Positions 6,311 to 13,969 of a stretch of DNA of 14,211 nt are shown here, in pieces. Position numbers and translations under genes: made by a program. Positions within the stretch are counted from its first letter, which is position 1. Each line of letters begins with the position of its first letter. The stretch comes from an uncultured Lachnospiraceae bacterium (GTDB taxonomy: Bacteria > Bacillota > Clostridia > Lachnospirales > Lachnospiraceae). The stretch lies in NCBI GenBank assembly GCA_910585395.1, contig CAJUCK010000049.1, forward strand, positions 6,573-20,783, written 5' to 3'. Below the pieces are notes generated by a model. That model ran no database searches. It was not told the DNA's origin and worked only from the letters and a program-made list of their open reading frames with translations.

Positions 6311-6376
6311 AAAATACAGTAAGCCTTTCTTAAATATATATAATATGTATGGAATTGATTTATGTTTTGGGAAAAA

Positions 6377-6465
6377 CGGAGGAGGGGGGATTTGAACCCC
6401 CGCGCCGGGACTACCGACCTACTGGTGTTCGAAGCCAGACCCTTCAGCCACTTGGGTACTCCTCC
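6377..6465 (-). tRNA. tRNA-Ser(CGA), reads UCG
   Basis: 89 bases folding as a class II tRNA. The acceptor GGAGGAG pairs with CTCCTCC, the D stem is CCC/GGG, a long variable arm follows, and the T arm is GGGGG-TTCAAAT-CCCCC. The anticodon loop TTCGAAC places CGA at positions 34-36 (6431-6429) and the discriminator is G73, all as in serine tRNAs. CCA is not encoded; a T-run follows the discriminator directly. The last anticodon-stem pair is a C31-A39 mismatch. A promoter lies at 6485-6513. Confidence 0.92.
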
Positions 6466-6484
6466 AGATGTGTTTACTATATAG

Positions 6485-6513
6485 AGTATATCAAATATTT
6501 TAAAAAATGCAAA
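6485..6513 (-). promoter_or_regulatory. tRNA-Ser promoter
   Basis: On the minus strand, TTTGCA (6513-6508), exactly 17 bases, then TATACT (6490-6485), 19 bases before the mature tRNA 5' end. Confidence 0.65.
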
Positions 6514-6522
6514 TGAAAAATC

Positions 6523-6551
6523 TTGTGAAGAGTAAAAATATGGGATATAAT
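6523..6551 (+). promoter_or_regulatory. Promoter of the phosphofructokinase-dnaX run
   Basis: TTGTGA (6523-6528), exactly 17 bases, then TATAAT (6546-6551), about 47 bases before the ATG at 6599. No terminator or equally strong promoter is visible before dnaX, so it probably also drives dnaX, ybaB and recR. Confidence 0.7.
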
Positions 6552-6598
6552 TATTAATCATAATGAAAAATAATAGAAAACGCAAAGGATGTGAAGTC

Positions 6599-7634
6599 AT
6601 GAAACGAATTGGAATGTTGACTAGCGGTGGTGACTGCCAGGCATTGAATGCTGCAATGCGCGGTGTTGTCAAGGGTCTCAGCAAGAATGTGGAAGAGTTA
6701 GAGGTTTATGGTTTCTACGAAGGTTATAAAGGGCTGATTTATGGAAACTATCGTTTACTTACCTCTGATGATTTTTCAGGAATCCTTACCAAAGGAGGTA
6801 CGATTCTGGGAACTTCCAGACAGCCATTTAAGCTTATGCGCGTGCCAGATGAAAATGGACTGGACAAAGTAGAAGCGATGAAGCAGACATATTATAAGCT
6901 TTGTCTGGACTGCCTTGTGATTCTGGGAGGAAATGGAACACAGAAAACAGCTAACCTCCTGCGTGAGGAAGGATTGAACGTGATTCATTTGCCAAAAACC
7001 ATTGACAATGACATTTATGGTACAGATGTAACCTTTGGTTTCCAGAGCGCCATCAATATTGCCACAGAGGCTATTGACTGTATTCATACTACTGCCGCAT
7101 CTCACAATCGTGTATTTATTGTTGAGGTTATGGGACATAAGGTGGGATGGCTCACCCTGTATGCAGGAATTGCAGGAGGCGCTGATATTATTCTGCTCCC
7201 GGAAATTCCTTATGACATTAATAAGGTAGTCCAAGCCCTTGAAGCCAGAAGCAAGGCCGGAAAAGGATTTACAATTCTTGCTGTTGCAGAAGGCGCTATT
7301 TCTAAAGAAGATGCAGCTCTCAGCAAAAAGGAATTAAAAGAAAAGAAGAAAAACTATAAATATCCATCTGTTTCCTATGAGGTGGCAGAACGGATTCAGG
7401 AGAAAATAGGATGTGAGGTTCGTGTGACTGTTCCTGGGCATACACAGCGGGGCGGCAGTCCATGCCCTTATGACCGTGTACTCTGTACCAGACTATGGTT
7501 ATATGGTTGCCATGATTAATGGAAATACTAAGAAAGTGTCTTTGGCAGATGTAGCGGGCAAACTAAAGACGGTAGAGCCAGGTTCCAAGATTATAAAAGA
7601 AGCTAAGCTGATGGGCATTAGTTTTGGGGATTAA
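6599..7634 (+). pseudogene. pfkA: 6-phosphofructokinase, frameshifted by a short deletion near the 3' end
   Basis: Phosphofructokinase phosphorylates fructose 6-phosphate in glycolysis. ATG 6599 has AAGGA nine bases upstream. The N-terminal 298 residues are intact: GGDCQALNAAMRG, GGNGTQKTA, PKTIDND (catalytic Asp), MGHKVGW and PGHTQRGGSPCPYDRVL. After Arg298 the frame runs into eight foreign residues and TAA at 7517-7519 (306 residues). The missing end, DYGYMVAMINGNTKK to MGISFGD, is present in another frame (7491-7634). About 12-13 residues between Arg298 and Tyr are absent, so a deletion of 3n+2 bases, probably about 38, is inferred; the intact family member would be near 358 residues. The Gly/Lys pair at the positions that separate ATP from pyrophosphate enzymes (GGNG, PKTIDND) is of the mixed type. 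Confidence 0.85.
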
Positions 7635-7636
7635 AT

Positions 7637-9214
7637 ATGTCGTATACTGCGTTATACCGCAAGTTCCGGCCTCAGGAATTTGAGGATGTCAAAGGACAGG
7701 AACACATAGTTACTACACTGAGAAATCAGATTAAAGCAGACAGAGTGGGACATGCATATTTGTTCTGTGGGACCAGAGGAACAGGAAAGACTACTGTTGC
7801 CAAAATTTTTGCAAGAGCAGTAAACTGTCAACATCCTATAGACGGCAGTCCCTGTGGCAGCTGCCCTTCCTGCAGGTCAATTGCAGAGGGCAGTTCCATG
7901 AATGTGGTAGAGATAGATGCCGCCTCCAATAACGGTGTGGATAATATCCGTGAAATCCGTGAGGAGGTGGCATATTCACCGACTGAAGGCAAATACAGAG
8001 TCTATATCATTGATGAGGTTCATATGTTATCCATAGGAGCCTTTAATGCTTTGCTGAAAACTTTGGAAGAGCCTCCTTCTTATGTAATCTTTATTCTTGC
8101 CACTACGGAAGCAAATAAGATCCCAGTAACAATTCTTTCAAGATGCCAGAGATATGATTTCAAGCGAATTACAATAGATACAATTTCAAAACGGCTGGCA
8201 GAGCTGATGGAACAAGAGCAGATACAGGTGGAACCTAAGGCAGTCAGGTACGTTGCCAGAGCAGCGGACGGTTCCATGCGGGATGCATTGAGCCTTTTGG
8301 ACCAGTGCATAGCATTTTATCTGGGACAGAATCTTACCTACGACCATGTACTGGAAGTGCTGGGCGCGGTGGATACAGAGGTTTTCTCCAGAATGCTGCG
8401 AAAAATTATGGGGAACGATATTTCCGGTGTGATTTCACTTTTGGAAGAGCTGATGATTCAGGGGCGGGAGCCTGGACAGTTTGTCACAGACTTTACCTGG
8501 TATCTAAGAAATTTGCTTTTATTACAAAGCTCTGATAATATGGAAGAAGTGCTGGATATTTCCAGTGAAAATCTGGCATTACTGAAAGAAGAGGCGAAGA
8601 TGGTGGAAGCAGCACAGCTTATGCGCTATATTCGTGTGTTTTCAGAGCTTTCCAACCAGATTCGGTATGCAGTGCAGAAACGGGTACTGATAGAAATTGC
8701 CCTAATTAAATTATGCAAACCAGAGATGGAGCGGGATTATGAATCTTTGATACTTCGGGTCTCCCAATTAGAACAGAAACTGGAAAAAGGAATTCCAGCA
8801 GGTTTCGTTCAAGCGCCGCAAGAAAAACGTGATGATTTGCCAGTTATGCAGGAAAGCACGAAGCCACAACTGCCCAAAGCAATTCCCAAAGAAGTGCAGC
8901 AGGTGGTAAAGCACTGGCGTTCTATTGTAGAAGAGCTGTCAGGGGGGCTTAAAAATTATCTCAGGCTGGCACGTCCTTCTATGACAGAGGGAGGACAGCT
9001 TTCTCTGGTATTGGAGGATGAGGTGGCGGAAGCTTTTTTAAATACAGAGAAACATCAGGAGGAATTGAGAGCGGCCATGGCAAAAAAAACAGGCAGGGAA
9101 ATTCCGTTTAAGATTGTATTGAATGAAACGAGTCATCCGTTCGAAGAGTCCTATGTGGATTTGGAGAAAATCATAAATATGGAAATCACAATTGAAGAGC
9201 AGGAGGATATATAA
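7637..9214 (+). CDS. dnaX: DNA polymerase III subunits gamma and tau
   Basis: 525-residue clamp-loader ATPase of the replicative DNA polymerase. AAA+ motifs in order: Walker A GTRGTGKT (45-52), the zinc site Cys64, Cys73, Cys76, Cys79, Walker B IIDEVH (124-129), sensor 1 ILATTEANKIP, the SRC arginine-finger motif SRCQRYDF, and sensor 2 GSMRDALSLLDQ. Domain III follows, then a variable tail (about 380-525) for polymerase and helicase contacts. ATG 7637 lies two bases after the original pfkA stop; its ribosome binding site (GGGGA, 7626-7630) is inside the stranded pfkA end. It is followed directly by ybaB. No convincing slippage site for a separate gamma product is visible at the expected place. 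Confidence 0.97.
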   Translation: MSYTALYRKFRPQEFEDVKGQEHIVTTLRNQIKADRVGHAYLFCGTRGTGKTTVAKIFARAVNCQHPIDGSPCGSCPSCRSIAEGSSMNVVEIDAASNNGVDNIREIREEVAYSPTEGKYRVYIIDEVHMLSIGAFNALLKTLEEPPSYVIFILATTEANKIPVTILSRCQRYDFKRITIDTISKRLAELMEQEQIQVEPKAVRYVARAADGSMRDALSLLDQCIAFYLGQNLTYDHVLEVLGAVDTEVFSRMLRKIMGNDISGVISLLEELMIQGREPGQFVTDFTWYLRNLLLLQSSDNMEEVLDISSENLALLKEEAKMVEAAQLMRYIRVFSELSNQIRYAVQKRVLIEIALIKLCKPEMERDYESLILRVSQLEQKLEKGIPAGFVQAPQEKRDDLPVMQESTKPQLPKAIPKEVQQVVKHWRSIVEELSGGLKNYLRLARPSMTEGGQLSLVLEDEVAEAFLNTEKHQEELRAAMAKKTGREIPFKIVLNETSHPFEESYVDLEKIINMEITIEEQEDI

Positions 9215-9559
9215 ATGGCAAAACGCGGAGGATTTCCGGGAGGTATGCCCGGAAACATGAATAATCTGATGAAACAGGCGCAGAAAATGCAGAAACAAAT
9301 GGAAGAGGCAACCAAAGAACTGGAGGAAAAAGAGATTACAGCATCTGCCGGAGGCGGTGCTGTAGAAGTTACTATTTCTGGAAAGAAGGAAGTCACAAAA
9401 GTGAAGCTTGCAGAGGAAGTGGTAGATCCAGATGATATTGAAATGCTGGAAGATCTTATCATGGCTGCGACCAATGAGGCACTCCGCCAGATTGAAGAGG
9501 CATCCCAGCAGTCCATGTCCAAGATTACAGGGGGACTAGGCGGAGGATTTCCTTTTTAA
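9215..9559 (+). CDS. YbaB/EbfC-family nucleoid-associated protein
   Basis: 114-residue DNA-binding dimer-forming protein. It has a Gly/Met/Asn-rich N-terminus (GGFPGGMPGNMNNLMKQAQKMQKQM), the typical long helix, the central strands EITASAGGGAVEVTISGKKEV and LAEEVVDPDDIEMLEDLI, and a glycine-rich end. Family members bind DNA with little sequence specificity and are almost always encoded between dnaX and recR, as here. The ATG follows the dnaX stop directly; AGGAGG lies eight bases upstream inside dnaX, so translation is probably coupled. Confidence 0.95.
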   Translation: MAKRGGFPGGMPGNMNNLMKQAQKMQKQMEEATKELEEKEITASAGGGAVEVTISGKKEVTKVKLAEEVVDPDDIEMLEDLIMAATNEALRQIEEASQQSMSKITGGLGGGFPF

Positions 9560-9600
9560 AAAATCTTTTTGCAAGTATATAGAACAACCAGGAGGAATGC

Positions 9601-10197
9601 ATGGATTATTACAGCAGACAGATAAGCGGATTGATTGAAGAACTGTCTTCACTGCCTGGAATTGGAAGCAAGTCGGCACAACGGCTTGCTTTTCATATTC
9701 TGAATATGCCAGTTGAGCATGTGGAGAAGCTTTCTTCTGTTATTTTGCAAGCCAGAAAAAAAGTAAAATATTGTCAATCTTGTTATACCCTTACGGATGA
9801 TGAGCTGTGCCCAATCTGTAAAAATTCTAAACGGGATCACAAGACAATTATGGTGGTGGAAGATACCAGAGATCTGGCGGCATATGAGAAGACGAATAAA
9901 TATGAAGGGGTGTATCATGTGCTGCATGGAGCGATTTCTCCAATGCTGGGAATCGGTCCAGGTGATATAAAATTAAAGGAATTGATGCAGCGCCTGCAGG
10001 AGGATGTGGGAGAAGTTATCATTGCCACTAATTCCAGCCTGGAAGGGGAAACGACGGCAATGTATATCAGCAAGCTGATAAAACCTACAGGCATTAAAGT
10101 CTCCAGAATTGCCAGCGGAGTTCCAGTGGGCGGTGATTTGGAGTATATAGATGAAATGACATTGCTCCGTGCCCTGGAAGGGAGAACGGAGTTATAA
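9601..10197 (+). CDS. recR: Recombination mediator RecR
   Basis: 198 residues, the standard length. Helix-hairpin-helix LSSLPGIGSKSAQRLAFH (15-32), a four-cysteine zinc finger (Cys58, Cys61, Cys70, Cys73), then a Toprim domain starting IMVVEDTRD (Glu86) and the C-terminal Walker B-like stretch ending LLRALEGRTEL. RecR works with RecF and RecO to load RecA on gapped DNA. AGGAGG is five bases before the ATG. It is the last of the conserved dnaX-ybaB-recR trio; 117 bases separate it from the next gene without a clear terminator. Confidence 0.97.
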   Translation: MDYYSRQISGLIEELSSLPGIGSKSAQRLAFHILNMPVEHVEKLSSVILQARKKVKYCQSCYTLTDDELCPICKNSKRDHKTIMVVEDTRDLAAYEKTNKYEGVYHVLHGAISPMLGIGPGDIKLKELMQRLQEDVGEVIIATNSSLEGETTAMYISKLIKPTGIKVSRIASGVPVGGDLEYIDEMTLLRALEGRTEL

Positions 10198-10314
10198 CTT
10201 GTCTGAAATGATAATATTCTGAGGGTTTTTGTCGAGAAATTTTTTGGAAGTATGACAGAGATTTCCAAAAATCGCAGTTCATGTGTGCTACCATTGGGAA
10301 AAAGAGGTGACAGC

Positions 10315-11943
10315 ATGATTGAGATAATATGTAAAGAAGAATCGGCAAAAGAAAACCAGAAAAGAAATGGGGAAACCATTTGTCTGCCCAAAAATATACG
10401 GCAGGAAGGCAGCCCGCGAGGAAGACATAAGATTTATCTGGAGGATTATGTACATACATATCTTAAAAATGTTGCAAAAAGCAAGGACAGGTGTGCAGCA
10501 GTATTTTTGGGAAAGAGCCAGGTGGAAAAAGATATCCGATATACCTTTATCAGTGGTCTTATAGAGTGCAGCGAGGCTGTGTATCAGTGGGATTCCATTT
10601 CTCTGGATGACAGCTTCTGGGATTATATTTATCGAGAGGAAAAACAGTATTTTCCGGAACTGGAGATTGTCGGCTGGTTTTTGGGAAAGGCAGGACAAGC
10701 TATGGAACTGCCTCCGGCGGTAGAAGCGGCGCACCGAAAGTATTTCTCTGGCAGGGACAAGATTCTTATGCTGATGGATATTCTGGAAGAGGAAGAAGTG
10801 TTCTTTGTGTATGAACAGGGCTATCTTCAGAAGAGGGAAGGTTATTATATTTACTATGAAAAAAACCTCGCTATGCAGGAATATATGATCTGTAAGAGAG
10901 AAGAAGAGCAGAAACTTTTGGAAGAACTGAAAACAACAGAAATGCAGGAAGAGATTCCTGAAATCGAGTCTGAATTTCAAAAGGAGACTCCAGAAGAAGA
11001 GAAAATGACATTGAATGACGAGGAGAAAAGGGAAAATTCTCGTCAAACTGAGCGAGATGCTCAGGCAATGATTGAACAGATGCGAAAACAGGAAAAGAAG
11101 GCCGAGCGGAGAATGCGGGAGGGAATTATCCATCCCAAACAATCTTCTCAGGATAAGATTTTTGCCAAAAGCAAACTTGAAGAGCCCAAAAGCCAGGCAG
11201 AGGAAGCGCTGGAAGCATACCGCAGAACGATCTTAGAGCGTCAGGGCAATAGCAGAGAGAAGCAGAGCCGGAGGCTTTTGTATACGGCGTCTTCCTTTTT
11301 CCTTGTAGTTATTAGTGTGATTGGAATCACCACCATCAATAATTATAAGAAAATGCAACAGGTGGAAGAAGTTCTGCGTGTTATCAATCCAGAAGCTCCT
11401 GCTTCCAAAAAGGAAAATACACCAGAGGACAAGGGGCTAGTAGTCAAAAATATTGAATCTCAGGTCTTTCCCCTTGATGAGGAACAGGAATCTGGGAAAG
11501 TTGATGGTAAAAGGGAGGAAACTGCGGCTGATTCGTCTGAGAATGATAAGGATATGAATGAAAAATCAGACATAAATTCACAAAATCCAGATGAAAATCC
11601 AGATATTCAGGCAGACACAGAATCTGTTGGCGGCAATCAGAAGAAAAAAACAGCGGACAATCGGGAAGAAGAGAATCCAGAAGACAACAAGTCTGAGGAA
11701 AATAAATCTTCAAAGGAAGATAAAGAAAATGTTTCACAGCAGGAGCAGACAAAAGATAAGCCCCAAGAGACGTCAGCTCAGATTGGTGAACCTCGCTATT
11801 ATACTGTGCAGCCAGGAGATACACTAAGTACCATTTGTATGAATGTTTATAAAAATAAAAGTATGATACAGACGTTGAAAGAAGTTAATGGCATCGAAGA
11901 TGGAGATAAAATTTTTGCAGGACAGCGTCTGCTGCTTCCGTAA
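10315..11943 (+). CDS. Single-pass membrane protein: MPN/JAB-like N-domain, coiled coil, LysM
   Basis: 542 residues. Domains: an N-terminal globular part (about 38-195) resembling an MPN/JAB fold (YLEDYVHTYL, AAVFLGKS, YTFISGLIE, IVGWFLGKAG, HRKYF, ILMLMD, GYYIYYEKNLAMQEYM); a charged helical region (about 195-315); one membrane segment (about 320-341); a hydrophilic Glu/Asn/Ser/Lys-rich linker; and a C-terminal LysM peptidoglycan-binding domain (495-542, YYTVQPGDTLSTIC). The expected topology is N-terminus inside and LysM outside. The His-x-His of active JAMM proteases is absent, so the N-domain would be non-catalytic. ATG 10315 has AGAGGTG upstream; an in-frame ATG at 10252 lacks one. Function unknown; a link between cytoplasm and cell wall is inferred. 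Confidence 0.8.
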   Translation: MIEIICKEESAKENQKRNGETICLPKNIRQEGSPRGRHKIYLEDYVHTYLKNVAKSKDRCAAVFLGKSQVEKDIRYTFISGLIECSEAVYQWDSISLDDSFWDYIYREEKQYFPELEIVGWFLGKAGQAMELPPAVEAAHRKYFSGRDKILMLMDILEEEEVFFVYEQGYLQKREGYYIYYEKNLAMQEYMICKREEEQKLLEELKTTEMQEEIPEIESEFQKETPEEEKMTLNDEEKRENSRQTERDAQAMIEQMRKQEKKAERRMREGIIHPKQSSQDKIFAKSKLEEPKSQAEEALEAYRRTILERQGNSREKQSRRLLYTASSFFLVVISVIGITTINNYKKMQQVEEVLRVINPEAPASKKENTPEDKGLVVKNIESQVFPLDEEQESGKVDGKREETAADSSENDKDMNEKSDINSQNPDENPDIQADTESVGGNQKKKTADNREEENPEDNKSEENKSSKEDKENVSQQEQTKDKPQETSAQIGEPRYYTVQPGDTLSTICMNVYKNKSMIQTLKEVNGIEDGDKIFAGQRLLLP

Positions 11944-12000
11944 AATAATTTAATGCACAGAATGCCGGAGTATGCTATACTGATATTTGGAGGTGCAGAT

Positions 12001-13188
12001 TTGGACGAAAAAGCATACCGGGTGGTAAAATCATCAGACATAAATGAAATGAATAGAAAAATCCACAGGCACCGCAGAAGGATTCTGCTTCTGACGGCGC
12101 TTGTGGTTATTTTGCTGTTAGGGACATTGATGGGAAGTTATATCTACATACAGACCAGGAGCTACAAAGACTATGAAGTTTTAAATTCTGTGGAACGGAA
12201 AGATTCTGGCAGAACCCTCTTTGCCGCATTTAACGAAAATATGATTAAATACAGTAAAGACGGTGCTTCTTGTATTGATACAGACAATCATATGATCTGG
12301 AACCAGACTTATGAAATGCAGTCTCCAATGGTAGATACTTGTGAAGGTTATGCGGTTATTGCAGACAGCAAGGGAGAAAAAGTTTATATTATGGATACAG
12401 ATGGTCCTTGTGGAGAAATACGCACGACCATGCCGATTCAGCGGGTACAGGTGGCTAACCAGGGAGAAGTGGCCGTTTTGATGGAAGAGAACGGAACAGG
12501 CTATATTCATGTGTACAATCGAGAGGGGAAATTTCTTGCAGAAGGAGAACTTCATACTGAGAATACAGGATATCCTGTGGATATCAGTGTCTCTAATGAC
12601 GGAAGAAAGCTGGCGGTATCTTTGCTGGATGTCAATGATGGGAATGTTAAGACTACCATTATCTTTTATAATTTCGGTTCTGCAGGACAAAATGAAATTG
12701 ACAATATAGTATGCCAGTATTCCTATGGGGATATGATTTTTCCGAAAGTGGAATTTCTTACAAATGATGTGCTGGCAGCATTCGGAAATGGAAAGGCAGT
12801 GATATTTGAAGGGGAACAGAAGCCTCAGGTAAAAACAGAGATTTCAGTGGAACAGGAAATTCAAAGTATTTTCTATAACGAAGCGTACATAGGATTTGTA
12901 TTTGACAATGAAAATAAGCAGGAGGCTTATAGACTGCAGGTATTTGATTTGAAAGGAACAGAGGTCCTTTCCAAAGATTTTAACATAAAATATCAGGAAG
13001 TTGGTTTTTTAGAAAATGATGAGGTGTGCGTGCGTGCCGATACAGAATGCTCCATTTATACACTGCGTGGTATCGAGAAATTTCATGGCAGTTTTCAGAA
13101 AAATATTTGGAAAATCATGTCTGCTGGCAGAACAAAAGATTATGTATTCTGGGCGGAAGGTGAGACACAGAAGATCAGACTGAAATAG
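12001..13188 (+). CDS. DUF5711-like membrane-anchored beta-propeller protein
   Basis: 395 residues. A short basic cytoplasmic tail (RKIHRHRRR), one membrane helix (about 29-50), then an extracellular domain of repeated four-strand units (VIADSKGEKVYIMDTDG, VAVLMEENGTGYIHVYNREGKFLAEG, DISVSNDGRKLAVSLLD, IGFVFDNENKQEAYRLQVFDLKGTEV) with the look of a WD40/YVTN-type propeller. From memory it matches the Lachnospiraceae DUF5711 family of unknown role. I chose the TTG at 12001, with GGAGGTG upstream at 11989-11995; the frame continues upstream to an ATG at 11953 that has no ribosome binding site. It sits between the LysM gene and the cvpA-like gene, two bases before the latter's overlapping signals, so the three probably form one unit. 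Confidence 0.8.
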   Translation: MDEKAYRVVKSSDINEMNRKIHRHRRRILLLTALVVILLLGTLMGSYIYIQTRSYKDYEVLNSVERKDSGRTLFAAFNENMIKYSKDGASCIDTDNHMIWNQTYEMQSPMVDTCEGYAVIADSKGEKVYIMDTDGPCGEIRTTMPIQRVQVANQGEVAVLMEENGTGYIHVYNREGKFLAEGELHTENTGYPVDISVSNDGRKLAVSLLDVNDGNVKTTIIFYNFGSAGQNEIDNIVCQYSYGDMIFPKVEFLTNDVLAAFGNGKAVIFEGEQKPQVKTEISVEQEIQSIFYNEAYIGFVFDNENKQEAYRLQVFDLKGTEVLSKDFNIKYQEVGFLENDEVCVRADTECSIYTLRGIEKFHGSFQKNIWKIMSAGRTKDYVFWAEGETQKIRLK

Positions 13189-13199
13189 GAGTGGACAAT

Positions 13200-13913
13200 A
13201 TGGATATGCTGTTTTTGATAGTACTGGTAATACTAGCTGGATTTGGATTACATGGATATTTACGGGGATTAGTGCGGGTATTGTTTTCCCTTGTGGCAAT
13301 ATTTTTAACTATTGGTGCAGCTACGGCATTGGCGCCTTATACAGCAGAAGTTTTAAAAACCAGAACGCCTTTATATCATACTATACAAGAAAAATGTACC
13401 GAGTATCTGCAGGAAAGCGCATCAGAGAAAATTCAGCAGAAGGATCGGGAAGAAGCTGATGAAAATCAAGATAAACTTACTGTATTCGGTATGGAAATAC
13501 CATCAGAGATTCAAAGCTTTCTGGGTGAAAGTGCAGCAGAGCAGGCAAATGGGCTGTTAAAGGATTCTGGTGTCTATGAAAAAGCGGGAGAATTTGTGGC
13601 AGAACAGATTTTACAGCGTGCAGCATGGACGTTATCTTTTTTTATTGTTTTTGTCGTAATGCTGATTCTGATACATGTGCTGGATTTGATTTCAAAGCTT
13701 CCAGTCTTAAACAGTATCAATCATATAGGAGGGCTTGCCATCGGACTTGTACAGGGAGTGATTATAGTGTGGCTTCTTTTTCTGCTTATTGTCTTCTGTC
13801 AGGGAAATGATTGGGGGAGGCAGATGATGGAAGCTATTGACGATAATATTTTCTTGAAATTTTTGTATGACAACAATTTGATTGAACAATTCATTATGGG
13901 AATGCTGGAGTAG
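13200..13913 (+). CDS. CvpA-family membrane protein
   Basis: 237 residues with four hydrophobic segments: about 3-20 and 26-48 near the N-terminus, and about 143-165 and 180-205 near the C-terminus, separated by a long charged soluble insert. The Gly-rich start (LAGFGLHGYLRGLVRVLFSLVAI) and the HIGGLAIGLVQGVIIVWLL segment are the CvpA-family signature. CvpA was named for colicin V production and is linked to envelope stress; the role in Firmicutes is unclear. ATG 13200 has AGGAG, overlapping the DUF5711 stop, eight bases upstream; a GTG at 13191 is in frame but sits on the ribosome binding site. It is the last gene of the run. Confidence 0.8.
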   Translation: MDMLFLIVLVILAGFGLHGYLRGLVRVLFSLVAIFLTIGAATALAPYTAEVLKTRTPLYHTIQEKCTEYLQESASEKIQQKDREEADENQDKLTVFGMEIPSEIQSFLGESAAEQANGLLKDSGVYEKAGEFVAEQILQRAAWTLSFFIVFVVMLILIHVLDLISKLPVLNSINHIGGLAIGLVQGVIIVWLLFLLIVFCQGNDWGRQMMEAIDDNIFLKFLYDNNLIEQFIMGMLE

Positions 13914-13930
13914 GTGTACTGTAAGTAATT

Positions 13931-13964
13931 GTAATGATGTTTTCCTTCATTAACATATCTTTTA
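13931..13964 (+). terminator. Weak hairpin after the cvpA-like gene
   Basis: TGTAATGA can pair with TCATTAACA with one bulged base, followed by TATCTTTT. It is AT-rich and weak, but it is the only candidate terminator between the cvpA-like gene and the rRNA promoters. Confidence 0.3.
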
Positions 13965-13969
13965 CAGGC

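Noticed and set aside
6377..6465. Selenocysteine tRNA
   Set aside because: The anticodon is CGA rather than TCA and the acceptor stem is seven pairs, so it is an ordinary serine tRNA.
9082..9089. Run of eight A near the end of dnaX as a slippage site for gamma
   Set aside because: It lies at about residue 482, far beyond the end of domain III where a gamma-producing frameshift would be expected.
10288..11142. 284-codon open frame on the minus strand
   Set aside because: It is antisense to the LysM-protein gene, very rich in Phe, Leu, His and Ser as expected opposite Glu/Lys codons, and lacks initiation signals.
11973..11981. Extended -10 (TGCTATACT) before the DUF5711-like gene
   Set aside because: No -35 is visible, and transcription from it would start almost on the ribosome binding site.
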